A DNA stretch of 64,000 nucleotides from Isoetes taiwanensis (GCA_021234155.1 JAJEKV010000100.1:1714116-1778115), one strand, 5' to 3'. Numbered from the stretch's first letter, positions 11,729-23,819 are shown. The notes: a model not told the origin generated them from the letters alone. A program made the numbers and translations.

Positions 11729-12057
11729 TGTCAAGGTTGCACCAAGAAAGGGAGAGAAGGGGATGCACACCGATATCCGAGAGCGCAAGCTCCCAAAACA
11801 AAGGCAAATTGGAATTGTATTGAAACGTATGTGAGAATACAAGATATAAAAAGGGGCAGTAAATAATAGCTGCTCCCGTTACCAACCACACTTAATTATG
11901 CCGTAACTAATAAAGGCAAGTGGGTGCCGTAGCTAATTAAGGCAAGTGGGTGGGCTGGCGTAGGTGCTGATGAAGTGCTGATTCAGCACATAGTCAGCAC
12001 CTATGTGCTGAGTGCTGTCAAAGCAAGATGGTGATCTCGATATCATATATCTCGACA
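11729..12057 (-). repeat. Copia-1 5' LTR (329 bp)
   Basis: Full-length LTR with TG...CA ends, confirmed by the flanking GATAA duplication. It has a small internal duplication (GGCAAGTGGGTG twice near 11925 and 11942) that the 3' copy lacks. Its distal 110 bp have no counterpart in the truncated 3' LTR. Confidence 0.85.
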
Positions 12058-12062
12058 GATAA

Positions 12063-12614
12063 TGACGCTATGTTGTTAGTATAGGCTCCATTTGTCTATC
12101 ATGATGTGGTCATAACACTAGTTATTTTGTAGACACATCTTATTGTAAATAGGATTATAGGTGATATTTTGTCACTACCTTGCCATGATGATGATGCTAT
12201 GTTGTCATTATAGGCATTATTTGTCTATCACAATATGGTCATAATATTAGGTATTTTTTTAATACAAAATTAGTCACAGCATTTCTTATTGGTTGTCTTA
12301 TTGTAGATGTATTCTAGCTACTATTTAGGCACTAGCTTGCTATAATGTTGATGTAATGTTGTTAAAGTATTGCCACAAGTTTGACATTTTCTAGATTACC
12401 ATGTAGTTTCAAATTGATTTTGTGTCAATATTATGACATAAATTAAAGCCACAAGCTTGACACAACATTTGACGCTATTGTGGCATGTTTGTGACAAATG
12501 ATCACGACAAGTATAGTGTCAAGACTGTGACAATAATTGGATTTAGACAGGTTCTCCTTGTGTCAAAAAAATTGACGTTACACTAGACACTACAGGTACC
12601 CTTCTCTTGTAGTG
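12063..12614. repeat. Repeat segment ending in a CACTA-like terminus
   Basis: Two or three diverged units sharing CTTGCCATGATGATGATGCT, GTTGT(C/T)A(T/G)TATAGG and TTGTCTATCA-N-GAT-like blocks are followed by short GTGTCAA/TTGACA-type motifs resembling subterminal repeats. The end is CTTCTCTTGTAGTG (12601-12614), whose complement CACTACAAGAGAAG looks like the CACTACAAGAAA terminus of plant CACTA elements. I did not find the other terminus, so the class is tentative. Confidence 0.35.
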
Positions 12615-12845
12615 GTTTGTTTAGATGCTTACGAGGCGAGAGTGTTGCCTCCCTGGGTAACTAGATGAGTGCTCTACGTAGTTAGGAAAAATGATGGGAC
12701 AAAAAAATGACAAACGAATAGAAATGTCAATGGGGAAAGCCAACAGCAAAGACATGGCAAGAAAAAGTTTTGGTCTTAATCAAAGGTGACTGGATTGATT
12801 GTTACGAACTTTAAAGACCCTAAAATTTGGTTGTCTATTGTTCAG

Positions 12846-12994
12846 GTAAGATCCCTGACCCTCGATGTAAAAGTCTGGGAACCATCTGTAATTTGTTATT
12901 TCCAAGCAATTGGAAACAAAGTATAAAACTCAGTATGGGAAGGTGGTCTCCCTGCATAAGAGAGTCGAATGCTTCAAAATATACTGTCCGACAG
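12846..12994 (+). CDS. Candidate internal exon, unidentified host gene
   Basis: A TTGTTCAG acceptor and a CGACAG|GTTTAT donor bound a 149-nt open segment (phase 1 in, phase 0 out) whose reading includes KIPDPRCKSLGTICNLLF and WSPCIRESNASKYTVRQ. I do not recognise the protein. It may belong with the exons at 14445 and 15331. Flanking sequence is intron-like. Confidence 0.25.
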
Positions 12995-13319
12995 GTTTAT
13001 TGCTTCATCATGTCATTTGTTTTAGTTAGCACATAATTATAAAATATGTGAAAAGTTAAATATCTAGCTGTTGATGTTAGGCTTGGGCTCGAAGATGCTT
13101 AAGCTTGCAGAGGGTGATAGGATCCAATCCAGTAAGTCTCAAGCGTGCCATTCTTCTGTTCTACTGCAAGTTGAGGTACCAGGGGCATTTCTGTGCTTGA
13201 GTCGGGAAGGGTTTGTTCTTGAGCAAGACTTTGTTAAGCCTATAAAAACAAATGGATTGTCAATACATCAATCATTTTGTTTGTCATTCTTACTCCGGCT
13301 GATTCCCCCTTCTGGCTAA

Positions 13320-14444
13320 TTGCCCTACCCTTTGTGCGCCAGTCTGCATAGCTTGTTCGCATCATGCTTTATTTCCTTGGGACCAAGAACAACTTGTGTC
13401 CTTCTTTCATTTATCAAAGTGCAATGTGCTGTCTGATTCTAGACTGTTATTTTGGGTAGTAATGAATTTGTGGCAGAGATAGATGCTAGTTAGCTTTGCA
13501 AGGCAGATGGGTTAGTTTGTGCTTATGGCTATAGTTTGCCTTGTTCTTTGTTCTGCTTGTGGTTGCCTCATTTCAAAAATTGCTGCAGACCAGCCATCTC
13601 AAGTAACTGTCGTTGAAACGGTTGCAATGGGTATTTCCTGCAGTGAACATGAAGACATTTGATTCTTTGATAAAGTCTGGAAGGTGAGTACATTTCTTCA
13701 ATGTGAATTTGCAGAACTATGAATCGCATATTTGATTTGAGGAAGGATATAACTAAAACGAAAGTTGTGTTTGGCGAAGCACATGCTACTTTAGAACGAG
13801 CAGAGATCCATCTATTTTCGCTAGAGGCTATGGAGATGGGAGTACTTGTGCACCTTTTAAGGTTTAGCTGATGAAAACATGCAATGCAAATTTTGCTGCG
13901 GTTGTAGCCTATTTGGGATTCAATTTTATAAACCTTGCTCATTGATATCAGATGAAAGGTCTCTATAAATACAATAAAATATTAGATTGCATTTTATGAT
14001 TGCAGCAGTTGGAAGTGTAGTTGATAGTACTTCAGGTGAACCATAGATAGTTGATTTAAACATTCCATCTTGCATTTGACTTATACAGTTATTAATTTTT
14101 TTGAAAGTCTTCATATTATGAAGTTGAGCTACACTCCAAAAGTCGTATAACAGAAATCACTCTCCCTGTATATTGGCAGAATAGTTGCCTTATTGGAGAC
14201 ATATAGTGTCAGCAATTTGATATCTCTGTCCTGGATGATTTGTAGAGTTCCTGAATTTATCGTAGAAGGTATGATTGGAATTTTCAACGTTGGACTTTCA
14301 GGCGTGGCACGAACTGTAATATTTGCTGTGCTTTTTTATCATTCAATGTATAGCTTTTTAAATGCAAATCCACTCTGTATCTTGGATTATATTTCGTGAA
14401 CAACAAATTAGGACTTTGCATTACCTGGTCTTTGTTTCCAACAG
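13320..14444. other. Intron-like or intergenic, nothing recognised
   Basis: AT-rich sequence with short ORFs and no family resemblance. It lies between two candidate exons in the same orientation and could be intron. Confidence 0.4.
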
Positions 14445-14567
14445 TCTCTGCTTCCAACACGAGAAGTGATGCAGAGATTCATTATCAGCAGACACGTTCA
14501 ACAGTCAAGCAAACAGACATGGTTGGCAGAGGTGGTTATCCCTCCAGCAAAACTATGCAGTTGCAGG
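14445..14567 (+). CDS. Candidate internal exon, 41 codons, unidentified
   Basis: A pyrimidine-rich TTTGTTTCCAACAG acceptor precedes exactly 123 open bases, followed by a consensus AGG|GTATGC donor. The reading begins SLLPTREVMQRFIISRHVQQ and ends AKLCSCR, in phase 0 at both ends. Amino-acid composition is protein-like and unlike the neighbouring noise. I do not recognise the family. Confidence 0.4.
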
Positions 14568-15330
14568 GTATGCCAGTATCTAGAGATCTTGCTTACCAGC
14601 TGGTGTACAGGTGCACAAAAAAACAAGATTTGGACTTGGACAGACGTATGCAGTCTGTGATTGCCTATTGCTGCATTGACTGATCACTTGGTATGTCTTT
14701 TTTCCTTAAAGAGGCACGAAGAATTTTTGACTAGTTAAATAAGCCATGATGAGAATTAAGAAGGGGATAAAGCCTAACGAGAATCATTTTGAACTAACAT
14801 GTGAATCCCTATTGCAAAAGAGAGATTAATATAAGTTAATAGTTGCCAATTGTATGAATGGTTTTCCGAAGTTATGTCAGTAAAGCTTTCCTGGTTGACA
14901 ACTTCTCCCTCACGGCATGCTGCTGGTGTCAATAGCATATGCAATATTCAGATTTTCTCCCCACCACTATAACATCCAACTTACTATTCCACATGAAAAT
15001 CATCACGCACTTGGCATACATCAAGCATGGAAGTCTCATTCAATTAGGCGTATGAATTATGCCAACAGTACCAACCATTACTTTGTGTGTCTAATTTGCT
15101 AATGGTTTTTGACAAAATACAGCCAATTGCAAACCTAGTCAAGATCAGTTCTTTTTTTTCGACCTTTGCCAACGCTTTGATCCTGAATTTTGTGTTTTTC
15201 GGGGGCTGGATTGAATCTCTTTCAGCATTGAATGGATGCCTTGGCTTTCTATAATTATTTCTGGTCATGGTAAATAATATTAAACATAGAAAGATATGTT
15301 TTTCTTTATGGTTCAAATGCTTGCAACAAG
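14568..15330. other. Intron-like stretch, nothing recognised
   Basis: Short ORFs only; no repeat, RNA gene or family motif was seen. Confidence 0.4.
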
Positions 15331-15438
15331 GTAGTGCCGGACAGTCTATGCGACACGTGCAAGAACGACGACATGACAGAAGAGTTAACAATGTTCGGCG
15401 ACATCGACACTGGATCCAACACGCTACATGTCACAATG
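15331..15438 (+). CDS. Candidate exon, 36 codons, unidentified
   Basis: After TTGCAACAAG an open frame reads VVPDSLCDTCKNDDMTEEL and GDIDTGSNTLHVTM, followed by ATG|GTAGGA as a possible donor. The frame also stays open to about 15860 without splicing. It is richer in G+C at third positions than the flanks. The protein is not recognised. It abuts the hairpin-rich block. Confidence 0.3.
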
Positions 15439-15540
15439 GTAGGAGCATTGCTTGATAAATTCCTTGATTACCCATTAGGAGGCGCATTAGCTACAATGTC
15501 ATCGATTCGCGTAGCGAATCGACATTCTTGCACAAGACGA

Positions 15541-17060
15541 GCATGCATGCACTGCATGCGTCGCATGCATGCATCGCATGTATTTTTAGGTCGTTCATCA
15601 GGTTGGGGATCGCTACTTATTGTAGAGTTCTTCATCGACGTTTCATCGGCGCTTTCTCTTCTCTCAGCAGTATCCATGGCTCCCACCCTTCCCCTCGTTC
15701 ATATTTGTTATAATTGTCGCGTGGCACGCGTGACCGGCCCCTCGCTTTTTCGAGGTGTAAATGTTGTTTTTTGTCGCGTGGCACGCGTGACCAGCCCCTC
15801 GTTTTTCGAGGTTTTTTCTCTATTGGTTTTTTCTGTTGGTGATGTGCAGGTCCAGGGGTGATGCGCGACTTCGGTATTCTCTGTGGAGCATGGGTTTTTT
15901 TGTGGGAACGTTTAGCAGCCCTGCGTTGTCCAAGCCCCTTGCTGAGATCTTATCGCTCGGGTTTTTCCTCGAAAACCCGAAAGGGCGGGGTTTTTTAATC
16001 CCGGCGATAAGCTCTCGGCAGGTACACTAGCTAACATCTGTAGCACACAATTTTCCAGGTGTTATAACTGGATATTCCCTATGTTTCATTTATTGGGTAG
16101 CCTGCGATGTGCAGCTACCCACCCTATACCATTGTAGAAAAAATTGTTGAGATGAATGAAAAGCCTATCTATGGGTGATTCTATCTCCACCTGTGGGTGA
16201 TGCTGTTTATTTCCACCTCGAGGGTGACGCATATTTCTTTTTACGTAATTATTTTCCACCCGTTGGGTGATGCTGTTCTCCACCCTATTAGGTGATGCTC
16301 TTTTTTTTCTGCTATATATTGGATTTTCTCTAATCATTCACGGGTGTTTTTTAGAGTTCTTTGTGTTGCTTGCAGGTTTTATGCCATCGGCTTATAGTTG
16401 AGGAAGTTCTCTGGTAGTCGGCCGGTTTTGTGTCTCTTGCGAGTCCCTTCCCAGAATAACATCGATCCGAGCCATCGGATCACCATTCTGGGAAGGGACA
16501 AGCTACTATATAAGGCCATTTCCTCTTTTGGACCGGTTATCGGCGTCTTCTCACAGCAGCTCTTCTTCTATTCTTGTTGCTTCCATCCCTTCCCGCCCTG
16601 CTGCGGGGGGGCATGAGTTTGCTTTCTCTAACCATTCACGGGTGTTTTTTAGGGGTTCTTTGTGTTGCTTGCAGGCTTCCACCATCTTCTGGGGTCTTGC
16701 TATATTTGTGTTCGCCATCAACTAACCTCTTTCGGTTCTCCAGGCAACACATTCAAGGATTATGCCGTCTTCTGGGGTCCTGCTATATTTGTGTTCGCCA
16801 TCAACCCATCTCCTTCGGTTTTTCAGGCAACACATTCAAGGTTGTTGGCGACCATTTCTCATTAGGATTTTCCTCGAAAACCCGAAAGGGCGGGGTTTTT
16901 TATCCCGATGAGAAGTTGTCGCCATTACCCTTCTATATTGCCTGTGCACATTTCTTTTTACGGGGTAGTCCGATATTGTTCCTATGGTCGGCTACCCCTC
17001 TCTATTCTTCAAAACATTGTATACTGCTGCTGTGATGAATGACAAGCCTATCTATCTATC
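15541..17060. repeat. Hairpin-dense composite repeat
   Basis: The block contains many separate inverted repeats. 15541-15580 is a GCATGC-rich palindrome cluster. 15715-15756 and 15772-15812 are near-identical copies holding GCGTGGCACGC and CCTCG-TTTTT-CGAGG stems. 15957-16014 and 16849-16919 share a core (CCTCGAAAACCCGAAAGGGC) inside different but complementary arms. 16097-16122 has GGGTAGC...GCTACCC. About 16185-16300 holds four small CCACC-N3-5-GGTG hairpins. 16446-16500 is a nested stem with 15-bp outer arms (GTCCCTTCCCAGAAT). 16960-16998 has GGGGTAG...CTACCCC. A TTCTCTCAGCAGTATCCATG module near 15655 recurs near 17068, and a 76-bp unit is tandem at 16683-16840. No organelle gene or known element end was recognised. 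Confidence 0.65.
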
Positions 17061-17299
17061 GGCACTTTCTCTTCTCTCAGCAGTATCCATGGCTTCTATT
17101 CTTTGATCTCATGCGGAGGAGGAGCTTCTTCTTGCATGAGCTACTCTTTCTTGGCCATTCATATCCTTTCTAACCTCTTCTTTCTTTGCCCTTTTGTCCG
17201 GCATAGGACAATCTTCAACCTTTCTCTTCGGATCTAGTATTTGAAGTTCTCTGGTATCGGGATGTTGTTGGTTTCATGCGAGTCGCAGTGCAAGAATGA

Positions 17300-19150
17300 A
17301 AGCAGATCCTCGATCATTCCGCCAAAGCATACCGAAGAGCCGGAGTAAATGCACATTTGAACTCAACCACGGACTCCAAATCATTGCCTTCGACAGGATC
17401 TAGGCTCAAAACATGATCCATAACTATACAACAACAAAAGACATCCCTTCATATTTTTAAACAGCTTTACTTGGCTTGCAACTTCCATGTATTCCATGCT
17501 GTTAAATTCTTAGCAACCTTCTTCATTTTAAAGTATTGAATTCTCCCTTCATACCCTAAACAAAATTCACATGCAAAACAATTCATAATTCTTAACATCT
17601 TTTGCACACACCCACCCCCAGTCTCTTGTTCCTCTATTTCGATTCTTCATAAATTGTTTCGTATATTATCAACTATCAAGTACTCCAATGTTATATCATC
17701 CTATTAATAAACTCATGGTTTCAAGTACTCTATTGTCTAAAAGTACCAATTTCAATAAAATGTCAAAACATAACTTTCAACTACGATTTAAGCCACTTCA
17801 CAAAACATGTACATCCATTCTCTCCTTTATTACACTTCTCCTTATGCCTTTGCCATCCTAGTTCCATACCAAACACCAAACGCCAATACCTTGCACTCAA
17901 ACCCCAAAGTCCATATGTCCAACTGCATCCTACTCCAACAACTAATGCAAATGCGTACCATCACCTTCACAAAATGTGAATGTTTCAAAATAGCAATTTC
18001 GACTCAAACACTCTATTGTCTACAACTACAACTTAAGCCACTTCACTCTCCGGCCATGGAGGGCAACCCTCCGTGCGCAGCACCTTGTTTGTATTGTTCA
18101 ATTTCACTTTCTAGGCACTACAACGAAATATTTAAAACTTAAATTAAGTCATTGTCATGAATTGTCATGGCAGTCCTTTTAGAGGAAGTGATTATTGGAA
18201 CCTAATGAAATCTTCTTCCTCACAATCAATGCAATCAAACATCCAGAATATCCTCATAACCAATAAGAGCATGGCTGGCAATGCCATGCTTCTTAAGAAT
18301 GTTTTGCCTTATGATATATTAACTAAATGTTTTATGTTTATTTCTTTGGGCTTTTATGAAGCTTCTTACAAATTTATGGCCTATCCTAAGTGAGAGAATA
18401 CAAATGTGTTGTTTTTAATACAAATTATAATCTAGTTTCTTGTTGTTAAGGAAGAAGTAAATGCAAAAAGGACTAGTTCAAGTGTTATAGTGGGTGTTAC
18501 CGCCATGCTAATATATATTTAACACCTACTTTTTGGAGCTATCCTTCAACTTATTATCTTGGCTACAATTATTGAGGTGCCTCCATAGAGAATAAATGAG
18601 AAGACGATTAGATAAAAAACAATATGACGATGACACCTGTCTTTGAATATGATGCATGAGCTAACTTCAACTTCTTGGATGAAGGAAAGGACTTACATCA
18701 ATCATAAAGGTTACAAAATAAGAAACTTACTGCAAGTTTTTGTTATACCATGAACTGCAAAGCAAAACTAGGCTTGCCAGGCATTTGAAAGTGAGGAAAA
18801 CGTTTTGTGGGGGTCACAAACTTACAATATTCTTTTGCTTTTCCCCGTTTTTTTTTTCAGGGTACGAAAAAACTTACAGTTTGTCTACTTGCAGATTAGA
18901 AAACTGTATAACTTTTGTCACACAGGTGTGTATTCGAGTAAAAGCCAGAGGTAGAAAAAGAAAAAAGTAGAAAAACATCTAGGGCCTACAAAGTTTAGCT
19001 TCACAACAGCTGCTAAGACCAAAGTTTCTTGGACGTATCCCAGTTTACCTTTCTTTAGATTTGGCTTGTTTTCCTTTGCCTGTTTAGTATAAAACATTCT
19101 TAATTCTGCACAATTTACAAATTGACTGTTTGTGCTCAGCAGAAACTCTG
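17300..19150. other. AT-rich stretch without a recognised gene
   Basis: Only short ORFs. A motif with ACTCTATTGTCTA and TTAAGCCACTTCAC occurs near 17730-17800 and again near 18010-18050, a diverged local duplication. The last 200 bp are the promoter region of the peroxidase gene. Confidence 0.45.
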
Positions 19151-19162
19151 ATACTTCTCTGA

Positions 19163-19172
19163 CTATTTAAAA
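19163..19172 (+). promoter_or_regulatory. TATA box of peroxidase gene 1
   Basis: CTATTTAAAA lies 47 bp before the start ATG, followed by CACCACCCTTTTCTTC. The same TATTTAAACACCACCC arrangement precedes the duplicate gene at 43475, so the core promoter is conserved between the copies. Confidence 0.65.
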
Positions 19173-19209
19173 CACCACCCTTTTCTTCATTTCATTGGAG
19201 AAAGGAAAC

Positions 19210-20649
<1,440 letters not shown>

Positions 20650-21057
20650 TTATATTGAAGACATCACTCTCGTAATTGAAGATTTCATAATATGATAGTT
20701 GAATATCATTAAACAATTTGATCAGTGTTTAATTGAGTACCACATGGCCTCATGCGTCGGCTTCATGTCCTTGTATTGTATATAAAGGCATGCTTTATTA
20801 TTTTTGCCCTCTGTGGCCACGAAGGCACTAGTGCTAAGAACAACCTATATATTTGCAATACTCCAGCAAGTGGGTTCTCTTAAATAACGGTTTTGTTGCT
20901 CTTCAATTCTATTGCCTTCATCATCCTAATCTTGAAATAGAGTGTGGGGTGGGCAGGTGATATAATGCCCAATATTCAAGGCTATTTGACAACACAAGCA
21001 TTACTACTCCCTTGTGCAAATTCGATTTTCGAGGAAAACACCGTCTAGTAAAAATAG
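20650..21057. other. Peroxidase 3' flank
   Basis: AT-rich 3' flank of the peroxidase gene. An AATAG at 21053-21057 is the left target duplication of the following LTR element. No other gene was seen. Confidence 0.5.
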
Positions 21058-21279
21058 TGTTAGAATATATCCAATCCTCAACCTCATCTATCTTAGCCAC
21101 GTCATATGATGACATGGCAATCCATCTATACTGTCGTGTCCTTGGCCAATAGTCGTGTCTATTCATAGAGTCCGCATATATCATAGGCTATGGTGGGAAG
21201 CCTGTTCCTATCATCAAGTTTTCTATATTGAATATACTATCTGCATTTAGTTATCTTCTGCTCTTTCTATAATTTATCA
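21058..21279 (+). repeat. Left LTR of the non-autonomous element
   Basis: Begins TGTTAGAATATATCC and ends CTATAATTTATCA; nearly identical to 23597-23814. It contains a CTTGGCCAATAG CCAAT-like motif. Confidence 0.88.
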
Positions 21280-21292
21280 TGGTATCAGAGCC
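21280..21292 (+). other. Primer binding site of the non-autonomous element
   Basis: TGGTATCAGAGCC adjoins the LTR without a spacer and matches the complement of the initiator tRNA-Met 3' end. Confidence 0.85.
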
Positions 21293-21326
21293 TGCGTGCT
21301 CTTAATCCGATCCTGGGAATTCAGAA

Positions 21327-23576
21327 ATGAGAGAGGAAGTAGGAGAACCTCCTCCCTCAACAAAGAAGAAAACTTTTACAAGATTCAAGCAGCGATGGAA
21401 GGTACTGAAGTCTAAAACTAAAACCTGCATAGCTGCATGCTTTTCTATTTCGGCATGCATTGTGGAAGAAGATGGAATTTCGGCTCGTTTCTCTGCTTCC
21501 AAGAATGAAGCAGACATGGCCAAATTCGAAGCCCTTTGTCAAAATTATGTGGAAGAAACCAGAAGGGCCATGCTCGTTGAAGCAGATTCTGCAAATGCCG
21601 TCAATGAGGTTGCAGAAGAAATAGAAGCCAAACCTGGCTTTGAAGGGGTCGGCCCTTTGCAAATTGCAATTGATGGCCTGGAGAATACCCTAGAAGACCA
21701 AATTGTGGTCGATTCATTGTTGCTTATGGAAGGGGCTGTTGTGGCAGCAGAATCAAGAGGCAAATCTGCCTATGACAGGGTCGGAATTGCAGCACATGCC
21801 GATTTTGTTGGGCGTTCATGGATAATTGCTAGAGGATCCGCAGCCACACAAGAGATGGCTGGAGTTGGGAGTGCAGATAACCCACAATCCTCTGATGCCG
21901 TCATGAACCAGCCCTATCAAGCAACCGTTTCATTGGAGACACGTTTCGTCTAAGATGAAAAGGTGTTGCAGAAGACCCAATCCTTGAGAAGGACCCAGAG
22001 GAGGTCGGATTTGAAGCCCATAAGGCTAAGAAGCGTGAGAATGCCATAAATTTGACTTGGGCCATGCAGAATAGCCGAGAATTCAGAGCACCTTTTGGAA
22101 GTGCCCTTGATGGCTTAGAAGAGGCTATCGAAGACCAAGAACAAGGCCAAGAAAGGGAGGCATTTTGTGTTTTTGGAGCCATTTCTCATTCTAAGGATGT
22201 CGCCCTAGCAAAGGCTTCTACTACCAGGGATGCTGCCGCTGATTCTGCTTTGGAATCCGCGTCGAGGGCTAAGGATTTTGCTGTCAAATCGGCTTCTAGA
22301 GCAAAGGATTCCGCTGCCAATGTCTTTGTAAGAATGAAGGATTCTGCTGCTGATACTATCAAATTCAAGGCAGATTGTTTGGCCATTGAAGATGTCGTGA
22401 CCCACCAGCCCAGTGAAGGAATCCCTTCGTTGGAGCTAAGAAAGGATTTAATAAATCATGGCAAGAAGACTGATTTGCCAGAGATTGAGCCCAAAGAAAG
22501 AATCCTTTGGATCTATGACGATTGCCAGAGATTTAAATGGAATTGTGAGGCATGATGGCCCAAAATTGTCAACACGATTGGGGTTTTGTAAAGAAGTCGG
22601 TGATGCTCAAGACCGGAATACCCTCAATCTTCTGATTAGAAGTAAGAAATTTTCCCTGGATGCATATGCGCCTCTGCTGTGTGCAAGAATCACAGTCTCC
22701 AGTTCAATGTATTTGATTAAGAAAGAAAAGGAAGAATTGGAGCATCTGGGCATCCAAGTAGCAGGCAGTGAACCTGAGGCAGATAAATTGAAGCAGCCTC
22801 GCTTATGGGCAAAGAGAAGTACGGCTAAAATCAAGGGAGAGCCCAAAACTCAGAATGCAGAAAAAGAAGAAAAAGATCAAAGGGCCAGAGAGGATGGTGC
22901 TGCAAAATTGCTGAAGAATCAGAAGAACAAGACTGCTGGTGATTCAAAAGCTCTTATTTTTACAGTCAAATGTGACGAAGTTCGAGATGCTGGGATCATG
23001 AGAGCGCCCATTCTTACTATCAAAAACCCATTCGGAGCATCTCTATTTGTTTGATAATGGACATCTAATTTTAAGGGATTTAAGAGGCCACCATCGAAAG
23101 ACCTCAACAATTTCTATGTGCTCAAGGGAGGGAATCCATTATATGAGCACTTTAGAAACTGCCAATGGGACTGTGATAAGAAACTTGAGACAGCTCCATG
23201 AACATAAGAACAAGAAGAAAACAGATACATGTTATGCAATGGAGAAATTGATTGCTATTGCAGCAGCTAAGCAGCGAGGAGATCTTATCCATGAATTTGC
23301 AGATAACTTTATGATGCTGGCACTTATGTTACAGCATACTACTCTTGAATTATTGTTTATGGTAGCTGTAGAGATAGCAAATAGAGAGAAGCTTACACAA
23401 AGAAAACTTTACACAAATGAAGTGCAAACTATATCTCTTCACACAATGAAATTCAAGAGGAAAGCTGTTGATTCAAACATGGAGCTTGAAGACACGCAGA
23501 AGACAAGGAGACGATTTAGAAGAAGCCAAAGATGGCTCACGCATCAACCTGGACATGATTACTTTGGATAGTTGAG
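21327..23576 (+). pseudogene. Internal coding sequence with LEA-like 11-residue repeats
   Basis: Four open segments in changing frames: 21327-21953 (208 aa, ATG start), 22052-22555 (167 aa), 22458-23054 (198 aa) and 23047-23571 (174 aa). The second has consecutive 11-residue units SASRAKDFAVK, SASRAKDSAAN and VFVRMKDSAAD, with KASTTRDAAAD four residues earlier. This spacing and composition is typical of group 3 LEA proteins (amphipathic helices, desiccation tolerance). A module resembling AIDGLENTLEDQ recurs as ALDGLEEAIEDQ across the first frame break. The last two segments are Lys-rich and unrecognised. Frame changes suggest decay, or introns that I could not confirm. It may be a captured host gene or a highly derived gag. 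Confidence 0.55.
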
Positions 23577-23587
23577 GTGTTCGTCTT

Positions 23588-23596
23588 GAGGGAAGG
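23588..23596 (+). other. Polypurine tract of the non-autonomous element
   Basis: GAGGGAAGG directly precedes the TG of the right LTR, as required for plus-strand priming. Confidence 0.7.
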
Positions 23597-23814
23597 TGTT
23601 AGAATATATCCCTCAACCTCATCTATCTTAGCCACGTCATATGATGACATGGCAATCCATCTATACAGTCGTGTCCTTGGCCAATAGTCGTGTCTATTCA
23701 TAGAGTCCGCATATATCATAGGCTACGGTGGGAAGCCTGTTCCTATCATCAAGTTTTCTATATTGAATATACTATCTGCATTTAGTTATCTTCTGCTCTT
23801 TCTATAATTTATCA
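23597..23814 (+). repeat. Right LTR of the non-autonomous element
   Basis: TGTTAGAATATATCC to TTTATCA, followed by AATAG, the same 5 bp that precedes the left LTR. Confidence 0.88.
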
Positions 23815-23819
23815 AATAG

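Larger units (their letters stand above)
6941..12057 (-). mobile_element. Copia-1: nested, 3'-deleted Copia LTR retrotransposon
   Basis: The element is bounded by the same 5-bp sequence GATAA (6936-6940 and 12058-12062), a target-site duplication. It begins TGTCAAGG and ends TCGACA. On the minus strand the order is 5' LTR (11729-12057), PBS, gag with zinc knuckle, protease, integrase, reverse transcriptase and part of RNase H. The RNase H C-terminus, polypurine tract and start of the 3' LTR are missing. Gag, integrase and RT are split by frameshifts, and a 555-bp MITE-like insert interrupts pol. It cannot be autonomous. Confidence 0.9.
21058..23814 (+). mobile_element. Compact non-autonomous LTR element carrying LEA-like coding sequence
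   Basis: LTRs of 222 bp (21058-21279) and 218 bp (23597-23814), TG...CA ends, and a perfect 5-bp duplication AATAG (21053-21057 and 23815-23819). A PBS adjoins the left LTR and a polypurine tract adjoins the right. The internal 2.3 kb shows no protease, integrase, RT or RNase H, so it depends on another element. Instead it carries long open segments of an Ala/Lys/Asp-rich protein unlike gag. The LTRs differ by a 4-bp indel and a few substitutions, so the insertion is fairly recent. Confidence 0.88.

Noticed and set aside
15334-15861. One continuous 175-codon gene
   Set aside because: After about 36 codons the frame runs into the hairpin block and its composition changes; only the first part looks protein-like.
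16185-16300. CRISPR-like array
   Set aside because: Units are irregular small hairpins without constant spacers, and the genome is clearly a nuclear plant genome.
15541-17060. Mitochondrial or plastid DNA insertion
   Set aside because: The hairpin density suggested it, but no organelle gene was recognised, so the label is not supported.
19195-19209. Earlier start for peroxidase 1 at 19195
   Set aside because: The codon there is TTG; the first ATG (19210) gives a proper signal peptide and matches the start of the duplicate gene.
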